Position numbers and translations under genes: made by a program. Positions 8,085 through 14,870 of a DNA stretch of 33,713 nt are shown here, piece by piece; the first letter of the stretch is position 1, and every line of letters begins with the position of its first letter. The DNA comes from Thalassovita sp. (GTDB lineage Bacteria; Pseudomonadota; Alphaproteobacteria; Rhodobacterales; Rhodobacteraceae), in contig JARGPB010000027.1 in the NCBI GenBank assembly GCA_029212905.1, positions 1-33,713 of the forward strand, read 5' to 3'. The notes beneath the pieces are model-generated. The model made no database searches. It saw nothing but the letters and a program-made list of their open reading frames with translations, and was not told the DNA's origin.

Positions 8085-8336
8085 ATGCGTGACAATCTGA
8101 TGGGTGGCCTGCTGGCCTTCGGAATAGCAGCTCCGGTCGTGGTCGTCTGCTGCGGCGGCGGAACTGCCGTGCTTGCAGCGTTGTTCGGCGGCGTTGGGGC
8201 TTGGCTCTCTGGAATGAGTGGCATTGCCGTGCTGGTTTTGGCGGGTCTGACCTACCTGATCGTCCGCGCACTGCGTCGTTCGCAAATGAAACGCGCCTCC
8301 GGCCCCGACCCATCACAAAGAAAGACGGCTCCTTGA
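8085..8336 (+). CDS. Small membrane protein with CC pair, MerE-like
   Basis: Protein of 83 residues with two predicted membrane segments. C22-C23 sits in the first (VVVVCCGGGTAVLAALF), and a basic tail follows (RALRRSQMKR). Layout and spacing resemble MerE, where a CPC motif occupies the same place, so Hg(II) or organomercury uptake is likely; this is by resemblance, not a firm family match. The start is the ATG at 8085. Its stop TGA overlaps the TTG start of the next gene (TTGA), which suggests translational coupling. Confidence 0.65.
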   Translation: MRDNLMGGLLAFGIAAPVVVVCCGGGTAVLAALFGGVGAWLSGMSGIAVLVLAGLTYLIVRALRRSQMKRASGPDPSQRKTAP

Positions 8337-8719
8337 CTGACACACCTGAAAATTCCGACCGTCTGCTGAAATGGGGGCTTGGCGGTGCGCTCTTCGCCGC
8401 GCTCTGCTGCTTTACACCGCTTCTGGTCGTCATCGTCGCTGGCGTCGGATTGTCGGCCCTCACGGGCTGGCTCGATTACGCCCTGTTCCCGCTGCTGTTT
8501 TTCAGCCTCGCCGTGGTGGCACAGGCCCTTTGGCTGCGCGCTGGCAAACCGGGACCGGCCCCGAAACTTTGGGCCACCGGCCTCGCGGTGGCCCTGTCGA
8601 TCCTGATCATTCTTCTCGAATTCAGGTTCGCAATACGGATCACAATCGGCGTTTTCGCCGCCACAGCACTCTACGCGGTTCTCCTGAACCGTGCGCAAAA
8701 GAAAGGATCGCTCTTATGA
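8333..8719 (+). CDS. Extended MerF-like mercury transporter
   Basis: Protein of 128 residues. Its first half closely follows MerF: ALCCFTPLLVV with C25-C26 in the first membrane segment, then GVGLSALTGWLDY and a second segment. MerF is normally about 80 residues with two segments; this one has two more hydrophobic segments at the C-terminus (about 83-101 and 105-121), an unusual extension. The start is inferred as TTG at 8333, overlapping the previous stop; the frame is open upstream but would overlap the MerE-like gene. It probably moves Hg(II) across the inner membrane. Its stop overlaps the start of the following small gene (ATGA). Confidence 0.75.
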   Translation: MTDTPENSDRLLKWGLGGALFAALCCFTPLLVVIVAGVGLSALTGWLDYALFPLLFFSLAVVAQALWLRAGKPGPAPKLWATGLAVALSILIILLEFRFAIRITIGVFAATALYAVLLNRAQKKGSLL

Positions 8720-8853
8720 TGATGGGATGTTGCACCGCCACCGGCATGGTCTTCGGCCTCCTCGGCATGTTGACACCGCTGATCGCCATCGGCGCGGTCA
8801 TATATCTGCTCGCCGCCAGACCAAAAGACCCCGAACATGGCGAGGCGCGCTGA
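8716..8853 (+). CDS. 45-residue membrane peptide with CC pair
   Basis: Tiny gene starting ATGATGATGGGATGTTGC at 8716, overlapping the stop of the merF-like gene by 4 bases. The product has C5-C6, one membrane segment (MVFGLLGMLTPLIAIGAVIYLLA) and a charged tail. Tight coupling on both sides and the vicinal cysteines argue that it is a real gene and may hand Hg(II) to MerA, whose gene starts at once after it. I know no named family. Confidence 0.6.
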   Translation: MMMGCCTATGMVFGLLGMLTPLIAIGAVIYLLAARPKDPEHGEAR

Positions 8854-8854
8854 G

Positions 8855-10285
8855 ATGAAAGACCTGAACAAAAACGACGATGAACAGGGCGGCTATGACC
8901 TGATCGTTCTTGGGGCCGGATCGGCGGGGTTCTCCGCCGCAATTACCGGCGCGGATGCCGGAAAGCGTGTCGCCCTCGTAGGACATGGCACCATCGGCGG
9001 AACTTGCGTCAACGTGGGATGCGTGCCCTCCAAGGCGATGATCCGTGCGGCAGAGGCCGTGCACTGTGCGGGGGCTGCCAAGCGGTTCCCCGGCCTGTCG
9101 GGACGGGCACAAGTGGATGATTGGCAGACGCTCGTTCAGTCCAAGGACGATCTGGTCACGACCCTGCGCCAGAAGAAATACGCGGACCTTCTGCCGGAAT
9201 ATGAGGATGTCGATTACATCGACGCCGGTCCCGCGCGGCTGATCGAAGGTGGCGTGACAGTCGGTGAGCGAACCCTGAAAGCACCGAGGACCATCATCGC
9301 CACGGGCGGGCGTCCCGTTCTGCCGACCATCGACGGCATCGAGGAAATCGGCGCGCTCAACAGCACCAGTCTTCTGGAACTCGAAGTACTGCCGAAAAGC
9401 CTGATCTTCATCGGCGCGGGCTACATCGGCGCGGAGCTGGCCCAGATGATGAGCCGCATGGGCGTGAAGGTCACGCTTGTCGCCCGTTCGCATCTGTTGC
9501 CCGGCGCGGAACCAGAGGTCTCGGAGGCATTGGCGGCGGCGTTCGAGGCTGAAGGCATCACCCTTCTGACCGGGTTAAGCTACGACACTGTGCGCCGCGA
9601 CGACGCGGGCGTGACACTGCGCGTGATCCAGAACGGAAAGCCTGTCGAAGTGACGGCGGATCACCTCGTTTCGACCGCTGGCAGGCGGGCCAATACCAAA
9701 GATATGGGCCTGGACGCAATCGGCGTGGAAACCGACGCGCGTGGGTCCATCGTCGTCGGCGAGGACATGCAGACATCGGTGCGCGGCATCTATGCCGCAG
9801 GCGATGTGACCGACCGCGACCAGTTCGTCTATATGGCGGCCTATGGTGCAAAGCTCGCGGCCAAAAATGCGGTTCTCGGCGAAGACCATCGCTACGACAA
9901 CGCCGCGATGCCCTGGGTGGTGTTTTCCGACCCGCAGGTCGCGGGCGTCGGTCTCGGTGAAGCCCAGGCGCGGGACGCGGGCCTCGACGTCAAGACGTCC
10001 ATCGTACCGCTCGATCAGGTGCCGCGCGCACTGGCCGCACGCGACACGCGCGGATTGATCAAGCTGGTGGCGGACAGAAAGTCCGACCGGCTGCTTGGCG
10101 GCCAGATCATCGCGCCCGAGGGGTCCGATACGATCCAGACCCTCGTTATGGCGCTGAAGTTTGGCATGACCACAAAGGCGCTCGGGGAGACGATCTTCCC
10201 CTATCTGACGACCGTGGAAGGGCTGAAGCTGGCGGCGCAAACCTTCGATATGGACGTGGCAAAGTTGAGCTGCTGCGCCGGATGA
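8855..10285 (+). CDS. merA: Mercuric reductase MerA
   Basis: Cytosolic FAD- and NADPH-dependent flavoprotein reducing Hg(II) to volatile Hg(0); 476 residues. FAD-binding GxGxxG near residue 20, redox pair C51-VNVG-C56 in GGTCVNVGCVPSK, NADPH-binding GAGYIGAELA near 187-196, second FAD motif YAAGDV, and the MerA-specific C-terminus: FPYLTTVEGLKL with Tyr in place of the His of related reductases, and the terminal C473-C474-AG. It lacks the N-terminal HMA domain (NmerA) found in many proteobacterial MerA proteins. ATG at 8855 is preferred because GAGG lies just upstream; ATG at 8837 is possible and overlaps the previous gene. Confidence 0.95.
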   Translation: MKDLNKNDDEQGGYDLIVLGAGSAGFSAAITGADAGKRVALVGHGTIGGTCVNVGCVPSKAMIRAAEAVHCAGAAKRFPGLSGRAQVDDWQTLVQSKDDLVTTLRQKKYADLLPEYEDVDYIDAGPARLIEGGVTVGERTLKAPRTIIATGGRPVLPTIDGIEEIGALNSTSLLELEVLPKSLIFIGAGYIGAELAQMMSRMGVKVTLVARSHLLPGAEPEVSEALAAAFEAEGITLLTGLSYDTVRRDDAGVTLRVIQNGKPVEVTADHLVSTAGRRANTKDMGLDAIGVETDARGSIVVGEDMQTSVRGIYAAGDVTDRDQFVYMAAYGAKLAAKNAVLGEDHRYDNAAMPWVVFSDPQVAGVGLGEAQARDAGLDVKTSIVPLDQVPRALAARDTRGLIKLVADRKSDRLLGGQIIAPEGSDTIQTLVMALKFGMTTKALGETIFPYLTTVEGLKLAAQTFDMDVAKLSCCAG

Positions 10286-10307
10286 AGATCAGGACAAGGA
10301 CCGGAGA

Positions 10308-11660
10308 ATGAATGAAGACTACGACCTGATCGTCATCGGGGCGGGCATGGCGGGCGTGGCCGCGGCCAACAAATGTGGCGCGGCAGGATGGCGTGTCGCC
10401 ATTGTCGATGCGCTGCCCTACGGCGGCACCTGCGCATTGCGCGGCTGCGATCCAAAGAAAATCCTGCGGCGCGGTGCGGAAATCATGGACGCGGCACGGC
10501 TCATGCAGGGCAAGGGGATCGATCCCGGTGATCTGTCGATCAACTGGGCCGATCTGATGGCACACAAGCGTGGCTTCACCGATCCCGTGCCGGACAAGAT
10601 GGAAAAGGGCCTGTCGGGCAACGGCGTCGAAACCCTGCATGGAGCCGCGCGGTTCACGGGAAGCAACACGCTGGAGGTCGATGGAACGGCATATCGGTCG
10701 GAACGGTTCCTCGTGGCCGCCGGTGCCATGCCCAGGCCGCTGAGCTTCACAGGGGCCGATCTCGTGATCGACAGCACGGATTTCCTCAACCTGGAGGCCC
10801 TTCCCAATCGGGTTCTTTTTATCGGTGGCGGCTTCGTGTCCTTCGAGTTTGCGCATATCGCCGCACGGGCCGGAGCCAACCCGATCATCGTGGATCGTGG
10901 CGCCCGGCCCTTACGCGGCTTCGATCCCGATCTGGTCGAAATGCTGATCGACCGCAGCGGCGGTATCGGCGTGGACCTGATGCGCGAAACCGAAATCGTG
11001 TCGGTCTCGGAAGCCAGTAGAGCATTCACTGTCGAGGTGAAGTCGGGCGATGAAACCCGAACAATCGAAACCGATCTGGTCGTGCATGGCGCGGGCCGTG
11101 TGGCAGCCCTGGCCGATCTGAATCTTGAGGCGGCTGGTGTTGATTACAGCGACAAGGGCATCGTTGTAGCCCCGCATCTGCAAAGCACGACAAACAGCGC
11201 GGTCTTTGCCGCCGGAGATTCCGCCGACACCGATGGCATGCCGCTGACGCCAGTCGCAGTGATCGAAGGGAAGGTCGCGGCCTCCAACATGCTCAAAGAC
11301 ACTCAGACCGCACCGGATTATGCCGGTATTCCTACAGCCGTCTTCACAGTCCCGGAAGTGGCGCGTGTCGGCATGTTGGAAAGTGAGGCAAGGGACGCCG
11401 GGTATGATGTCGATGTTCGGTTCACCGACACTGGCGATTGGTATTCGAACTACCGGATCGGCGAGACCTCTGCTGCCGCGAAGGTCCTCGTGGACAAGTC
11501 GAACGGCAAGATCCTCGGCGCGCACCTGTTCGGCCCGGAATACGGCGAACTGATCAATTTCTTCGGGCTGGCAATCAAGCTGGGCCTGGCGGCCAAGCAA
11601 CTTAAGTCGATGACGGCGGCCTATCCAAGTGTTGGATCGGATTTGGGCTCGCTTCTCTGA
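10308..11660 (+). CDS. MerA-like FAD-dependent pyridine nucleotide-disulfide oxidoreductase
   Basis: Flavoprotein of 450 residues from the glutathione reductase/MerA superfamily: N-terminal FAD motif (VIGAGMAGVAA), redox pair C42-ALRG-C47, NAD(P) motif (FIGGGFVSFEFA) and second FAD motif (FAAGDSADTDG). It ends without the CC pair of MerA. The usual C-terminal His-Pro of disulfide reductases is Tyr439-Pro440 (AAYPSVGSD), the same His-to-Tyr change as in MerA. It may regenerate a thiol needed for Hg(II) handling or reduce a mercury adduct; the substrate is not known. It follows merA by 22 bp with GGAGA before the ATG, so it belongs to the operon. Confidence 0.8.
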   Translation: MNEDYDLIVIGAGMAGVAAANKCGAAGWRVAIVDALPYGGTCALRGCDPKKILRRGAEIMDAARLMQGKGIDPGDLSINWADLMAHKRGFTDPVPDKMEKGLSGNGVETLHGAARFTGSNTLEVDGTAYRSERFLVAAGAMPRPLSFTGADLVIDSTDFLNLEALPNRVLFIGGGFVSFEFAHIAARAGANPIIVDRGARPLRGFDPDLVEMLIDRSGGIGVDLMRETEIVSVSEASRAFTVEVKSGDETRTIETDLVVHGAGRVAALADLNLEAAGVDYSDKGIVVAPHLQSTTNSAVFAAGDSADTDGMPLTPVAVIEGKVAASNMLKDTQTAPDYAGIPTAVFTVPEVARVGMLESEARDAGYDVDVRFTDTGDWYSNYRIGETSAAAKVLVDKSNGKILGAHLFGPEYGELINFFGLAIKLGLAAKQLKSMTAAYPSVGSDLGSLL

Positions 11661-11704
11661 ATTTGAAAGATTTTTCGCAATAGACCCGATCCTCCTCGGA
11701 ACGT

Positions 11705-12043
11705 ATGTCTGGCCCGATGAAGACGGTTCTTATCTACTTCGCCGCTGCGCTGGCCGAAATTGCCGGATGCTTTGCTTTCTGGGCCTGGTTCCGGCTGGAC
11801 AAGAGCGTGTTTTGGTTGGCACCGGGCATGCTGTCCCTTGCCGCTTTCGCCTGGCTACTGGCGCTCAGCCCCGCCGATCAGGCGGGCCGCGCCTATGCAG
11901 TCTACGGTGGCGTTTACATCGTATCGTCCCTGCTGTGGCTATGGGGCGTAGAAGGGCATCGCCCGGATCAATGGGATGTAGTTGGAGCGGTCATTTGCCT
12001 TGTCGGTGCGGGTATTATTCTCTGGGCACCGCGCAGTATTTGA
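11705..12043 (+). CDS. YnfA/UPF0060 family membrane protein
   Basis: Integral membrane protein of about 108-112 residues with four predicted segments. It shows the UPF0060 pattern: AEIAGCFAFWAWFRLDKS, then LALSPADQAGRAYAVYGGVYIVSSLLWLWGVEG, then DVVGAVICLVGAGII. The family is related to small multidrug resistance exporters; some members affect resistance phenotypes but the transported substrate is unsettled. A second ATG four codons in (MKTVLIYF) may be the real start. It is the last gene of the mercury element, 44 bp after the flavoprotein. Confidence 0.87.
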   Translation: MSGPMKTVLIYFAAALAEIAGCFAFWAWFRLDKSVFWLAPGMLSLAAFAWLLALSPADQAGRAYAVYGGVYIVSSLLWLWGVEGHRPDQWDVVGAVICLVGAGIILWAPRSI

Positions 12044-12262
12044 GAGGCAGCCGCAGACGGGGTGAAGCGCTGAATCGTTCGATTAGATCGCCTTTTGGTT
12101 CACGCGTTCCGACAACTCGGCGCTGCTTTCCCTCCGCATCGCGGCTGCGATCAAGCAGGTTTTCTACCGCCCTCGAAAGCAGCGATACATCCTTTACGCA
12201 GCATCGGTCAAAGTGGGCTCTGAACTGCCGTTCGCTGTATCGAGAAGGAACGACCGGTTTTG
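12044..12262. other. Right-end non-coding part of the mer element
   Basis: No supported gene. The split gene's 5' fragment reads through the inverted repeat to a stop at 12208, adding 30 foreign codons. No transposase fragment is recognisable. Confidence 0.4.
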
Positions 12263-12300
12263 CTTAACGTAGGATTTAGCACTGAGCCGGAGCAGACCCC
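12263..12300 (-). repeat. Right 38-bp terminal inverted repeat
   Basis: Reads inward on the minus strand GGGGTCTGCTCC...CTACGTTAAG. It matches the left repeat (6595-6632) at 37 of 38 positions. Confidence 0.95.
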
Positions 12301-12305
12301 TGCCT
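12301..12305. repeat. Right copy of the 5-bp target duplication TGCCT
   Basis: Identical to 6590-6594 and directly outside the right inverted repeat. Confidence 0.92.
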
Positions 12306-12489
12306 TGGCGTCCAGATATGCCTGCCTTGTCCTGTCGAGCTTCGACCTTGCATGGGTCATGATGACATCACGCTGTCGTTCAGGCAGCGCAAATCCGGTG
12401 CAACGCACGATATGAGCAAGAAGCTCTTCAACCTCGGCGTCTACATCAAAGCTCTCGAACCACGGAGCTTTTCCCAGTCTCGCCACCAT
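12301..12489 (-). pseudogene. 5' part of a gene split by the mercury element
   Basis: First 63 codons (MVARLGKAPWFESFDV ... RQAYLDAKA) of a gene whose remainder is at 6242-6594. The ATG at 12489 has GAGGACGAGGG upstream. An AT-rich stretch with TATACGATAAT-like words (about 12505-12540 on the minus strand) could be its promoter. In the present sequence the frame runs into the transposon and stops at 12208. Function unknown; the reconstructed product is a 178-residue helical soluble protein. Confidence 0.85.
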
Positions 12490-12584
12490 GTGCCTACCCT
12501 CGTCCTCTCAATAATATATTATCGTATATCATATTCAGCAGATCGCAAGCAGATGTGTGCGTCGTACCGCCAGACATGGAAAAA

Positions 12585-12610
12585 GGGGAACCGTGGTCCC
12601 ACGGCTCCCC
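12585..12610 (-). terminator. Rho-independent terminator after the DUF736 gene
   Basis: On the minus strand GGGGAGCCGTGG and CCACGGTTCCCC form a near-perfect stem (one mismatch, 2-nt loop) followed by TTTTT. It lies 33 bases beyond the stop of the DUF736 gene and closes the large minus-strand gene block. Confidence 0.8.
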
Positions 12611-12643
12611 TTTCGGTTCGTATCGTTTTATCTCGCGCGCCGA

Positions 12644-13372
12644 TTAGGCGACCAACGACAGCCCCGTGCCTGCATCCTGCGGCTGCTCACCGCTGTCGAT
12701 GAACGGGATGATCGAGAAGGTCTGCCCACCGCGCTGTTCTTCGTTCTGCACGGCGTTCACGCGCAGGTCGCCATCGGGCGTGTTGATCAGCAGCGACAGG
12801 TAGTCATTGCCCGTGCGGCTGCTTTTCGCCATCCAGGCCGAGCCGACGCGGATCGGTGTGCCCCGGGGCGAGCTGACCTCGATCCGGTAATCGGGGTGAG
12901 TCTCCTCGGATTTATAGCTGTTCTCGATCAGCATGAACTCCAGATCGAACATCATGTTGGCGATGTAGCCGGTGAAGGCGTTGTCAGCGTCCATGGCGGT
13001 GAGCTCGCCCGAGATCGAGCCGGATTTCATCAGGCCGTTCGAGACCAGCGGGATGATCTCGAATTCGCCGCTCTGGGCCGCGCGCGCCTCTTTCGTCTGC
13101 ACCGCATTGACCCGGAACGGGCCCAAGCCGACATCGATCTGCATCGAGATGTAAGGGTTTCCGCTGGTATTGCCGGTCTCGTTCCAGGCCGTGCCGATGC
13201 GCACCTTGCGGCCTGATTTGTTGACTGCCGTTACGTCAAAATCCGGGCTGCGTTCGGACATCTTCGGGCGGTTTTCAAGCTGGATGGCGATATCGAAACG
13301 TGTCGAATGGATCATGCCGGTGTACTGAGCGGCTGCGGTCTCGACGTTGCGGGTGAGGGTTCCTGCGAACAT
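12644..13372 (-). CDS. Tandem DUF736 family protein
   Basis: Protein of 242 residues made of two similar halves. Each has FD.....LEN....SE..PD(F/Y), then an R(I/V)G(T/S)AW strand, a GN(P/D)Y(I/L)S strand, RVNAVQ..E and a final F.IIP. Most DUF736 proteins are about 100 residues with one copy, so this is an internal duplication. The fold resembles small beta-barrel, possibly nucleic-acid-binding, proteins, but no activity is established. The start at MFAGTLTRN has AAAGGAACC upstream; a longer frame to 13456 has no such site. It is the last gene of the minus-strand block, followed by a strong terminator. Confidence 0.82.
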   Translation of the reverse strand: MFAGTLTRNVETAAAQYTGMIHSTRFDIAIQLENRPKMSERSPDFDVTAVNKSGRKVRIGTAWNETGNTSGNPYISMQIDVGLGPFRVNAVQTKEARAAQSGEFEIIPLVSNGLMKSGSISGELTAMDADNAFTGYIANMMFDLEFMLIENSYKSEETHPDYRIEVSSPRGTPIRVGSAWMAKSSRTGNDYLSLLINTPDGDLRVNAVQNEEQRGGQTFSIIPFIDSGEQPQDAGTGLSLVA

Positions 13373-13454
13373 GGGATGGTTCCTTTTGGATTGGCCGGTG
13401 CCTGACGTTTTTGCCAACGCATCCGGGATTGCTTTCTCGACCCCTTGAGGGATC

Positions 13455-13480
13455 ACAAATCAGAAAGCCTGCTTTCCTTT
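13455..13480. repeat. Short palindromic intergenic element
   Basis: GAAAGC-CT-GCTTTC is followed by CTTTC. Nearly the same word (AAAGCCTGCTTTCC) recurs in the gap at 23137-23155. Both sit between genes of the minus-strand block and may be attenuators or terminators. Confidence 0.4.
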
Positions 13481-13496
13481 CAGCCCCGCCCACGGG

Positions 13497-13799
13497 TCAA
13501 AGCTGCCGTCCGAGTGGGAATGCCCCCGCGCCTCCGGGTGCTACGCCCCTCCCCTGCCCGTCTGGTCTTGATTGGTTGCCCGGATTTTCTGCGGCGTCCT
13601 TCGATTGCGCGACGAAAAACTCCGTTTCTTTTCCGTTCAACCGGTGCCCGCCCCGGTCGGTCAGACCGATGCAGCTACCATTCGGCACATAGGTGATGAG
13701 GTACTGACCGAGCCGGTCCTTGTGGACAACGTAGCCGGTATTGGCCCAGTGCACGGTCTGACCGGCATCGACGGCCGCCTTGATGTCTTCGAGTGTCAT
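13497..13799 (-). CDS. Hypothetical small protein (plasmid cassette)
   Basis: Predicted 100-residue soluble protein beginning MTLEDIKAAVDAGQTVHWAN. The ATG at 13799 has a strong GAGGAGGAT site just upstream; a longer frame to 13838 is less likely. The first 65 residues look like a compact beta-rich domain (VHWANTGYVVHKDRLGQYLITYVPNGSCIGLTDR); the last 30 are glycine- and proline-rich and probably disordered. I recognise no named domain. The position in the minus-strand block suggests the same role as its neighbours. Confidence 0.7.
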   Translation of the reverse strand: MTLEDIKAAVDAGQTVHWANTGYVVHKDRLGQYLITYVPNGSCIGLTDRGGHRLNGKETEFFVAQSKDAAENPGNQSRPDGQGRGVAPGGAGAFPLGRQL

Positions 13800-13899
13800 G
13801 CGATCCTCCTCAAGAAGAATGGTGGGGAAACGACGCAAGAAGCCCGATCTTCCAACCGGGCTTCCATACAGTATTCGTTTGGCAAACGGCCGAGAGCTG

Positions 13900-14361
13900 T
13901 CAGGCGCTTTGCGTGGCCCGCGTCGCGCGCGCCGCCATCCAATCTTTCAGGCCAAGAACCGTTCGTCCGGCGGCGACCTCGGAGGCCCAGGCAACCCTTG
14001 GGTCGCCGCAGGGCTCATCGCCGGAATGCCGGTCGATGTGGCCATTGGCCATCCATGGCTCAGGCTGTATCCGTCGCAGCCAGTCCGCCATGCTCGGGAT
14101 GCGGCCCTGGCAGTCTTCACGGATATGCTGCTCGCCGATCCAGCGCACGGGGATGTCGCGGCCCGCACTATTGGTCAGTGTCAGGCCAAAAACCCGTTCG
14201 GCCTCAAAAAGGCCTTGCGCATGGTGACGCATGGCTCTGTGCGTGAAGAGCGCGAGGTGCTCTTTGGAAGCGTCGAACCAGTCGTGGACGGCTTGATAGT
14301 CGGACGGCACCCCGCCGAATTTCCGGGCAGAGCTTTCGGCATGATGAAGCGGATGGGCCAT
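13900..14361 (-). CDS. DUF6915-like protein
   Basis: Protein of 153 residues starting MAHPLHHAESSARKFGGVPSDYQAVHDWFD. The pattern of conserved His and Trp residues (FTHRAMRHHAQGLFEAERVFG, then VRWIGEQHIREDCQGRIPSMADWL) is the one I associate with DUF6915 proteins of alphaproteobacterial plasmids. The clustered His residues could bind metal, but no enzyme is known. The start ATG follows the stop of the upstream gene by one base, indicating coupling. A longer frame to 14427 overlaps that gene and is rejected. Confidence 0.72.
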   Translation of the reverse strand: MAHPLHHAESSARKFGGVPSDYQAVHDWFDASKEHLALFTHRAMRHHAQGLFEAERVFGLTLTNSAGRDIPVRWIGEQHIREDCQGRIPSMADWLRRIQPEPWMANGHIDRHSGDEPCGDPRVAWASEVAAGRTVLGLKDWMAARATRATQSA

Positions 14362-14362
14362 C

Positions 14363-14749
14363 TCACAGCCCCTCGTCATAGCTGTGCGAGCATTCGACAT
14401 AGCGGTCGGCATGATCCAAGGTGACACTGTCGGCGGTGATGTCCCAGGTCAGCGTGCCGTAGCCGCCCTCGTTGTTTTCGAACCCCGGGTGATGGTGATA
14501 GGCGAGCGACCAGGCGAAGTCGCCAACCTCTGTGGCAAGCGGCTCCGGCAGTTGGACCTCTGCAGGCTGCACCGTCACATCCTCGACATTGCCGGAGTCG
14601 CCATAGCCTTCGTATTCGACAGCGACCTCGCTGATGCCAAGCGCACGTAGTTGCGCGAGCAGCTCCACTCTGGATGCCTTCAAGGTGGTTTCGCGCTCTG
14701 CACGCCACTGAGCCGCCATTGCGGCATAGTCGATCTGGGGATTGGTCAT
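14363..14749 (-). CDS. DUF6878-like protein
   Basis: Protein of 128 residues. The N-terminal helix (AAMAAQWRAERETTLKASRVELLAQLRALG) is followed by a beta-rich part with EYEGYGDSGNVEDV and NNEGGYGTLTWDITADSVTLDH, a pattern I associate with DUF6878. No catalytic site is visible. It starts at ATG 14749 after AAGAGGACAGACCC, the leader word shared with other genes of the block, and is coupled to the following DUF6915-like gene. Confidence 0.7.
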   Translation of the reverse strand: MTNPQIDYAAMAAQWRAERETTLKASRVELLAQLRALGISEVAVEYEGYGDSGNVEDVTVQPAEVQLPEPLATEVGDFAWSLAYHHHPGFENNEGGYGTLTWDITADSVTLDHADRYVECSHSYDEGL

Positions 14750-14870
14750 GGGTCTGTCCTCTTATCTGAATTTGGGGGGGCCGGGCCTGGCATTGGTCAG
14801 CGCGCGCCCGGAAAGCGCAGATCGGCCAAATCCCATCCACGCCGCCCGACCGGAAGCTCGCTTTGACTTT

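Larger units (their letters stand above)
6595..12300. mobile_element. Non-autonomous Tn3-type mercury-resistance element (5706 bp)
   Basis: It is bounded by 38-bp terminal inverted repeats that start GGGGTCTG and end TAAG inward, differing at one base, and flanked by a TGCCT duplication. The 38-bp length, the GGGG ends and the 5-bp duplication fit the Tn3 family. It contains nine mer-related genes and no tnpA or tnpR, so it must have moved by means of a transposase supplied in trans. It interrupts a gene in frame, so the insertion is clean and probably recent. The first 227 bp and last 219 bp inside the repeats hold no recognisable gene. Confidence 0.92.

Noticed and set aside
8333..8719. Considered as MerC
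   Set aside because: The ALCCFTP and GLSALTGWLDY segments match MerF more closely.
12208..12489. 93-residue protein as an intact gene
   Set aside because: Its last 30 codons are transposon end sequence; it is the 5' part of the split gene.
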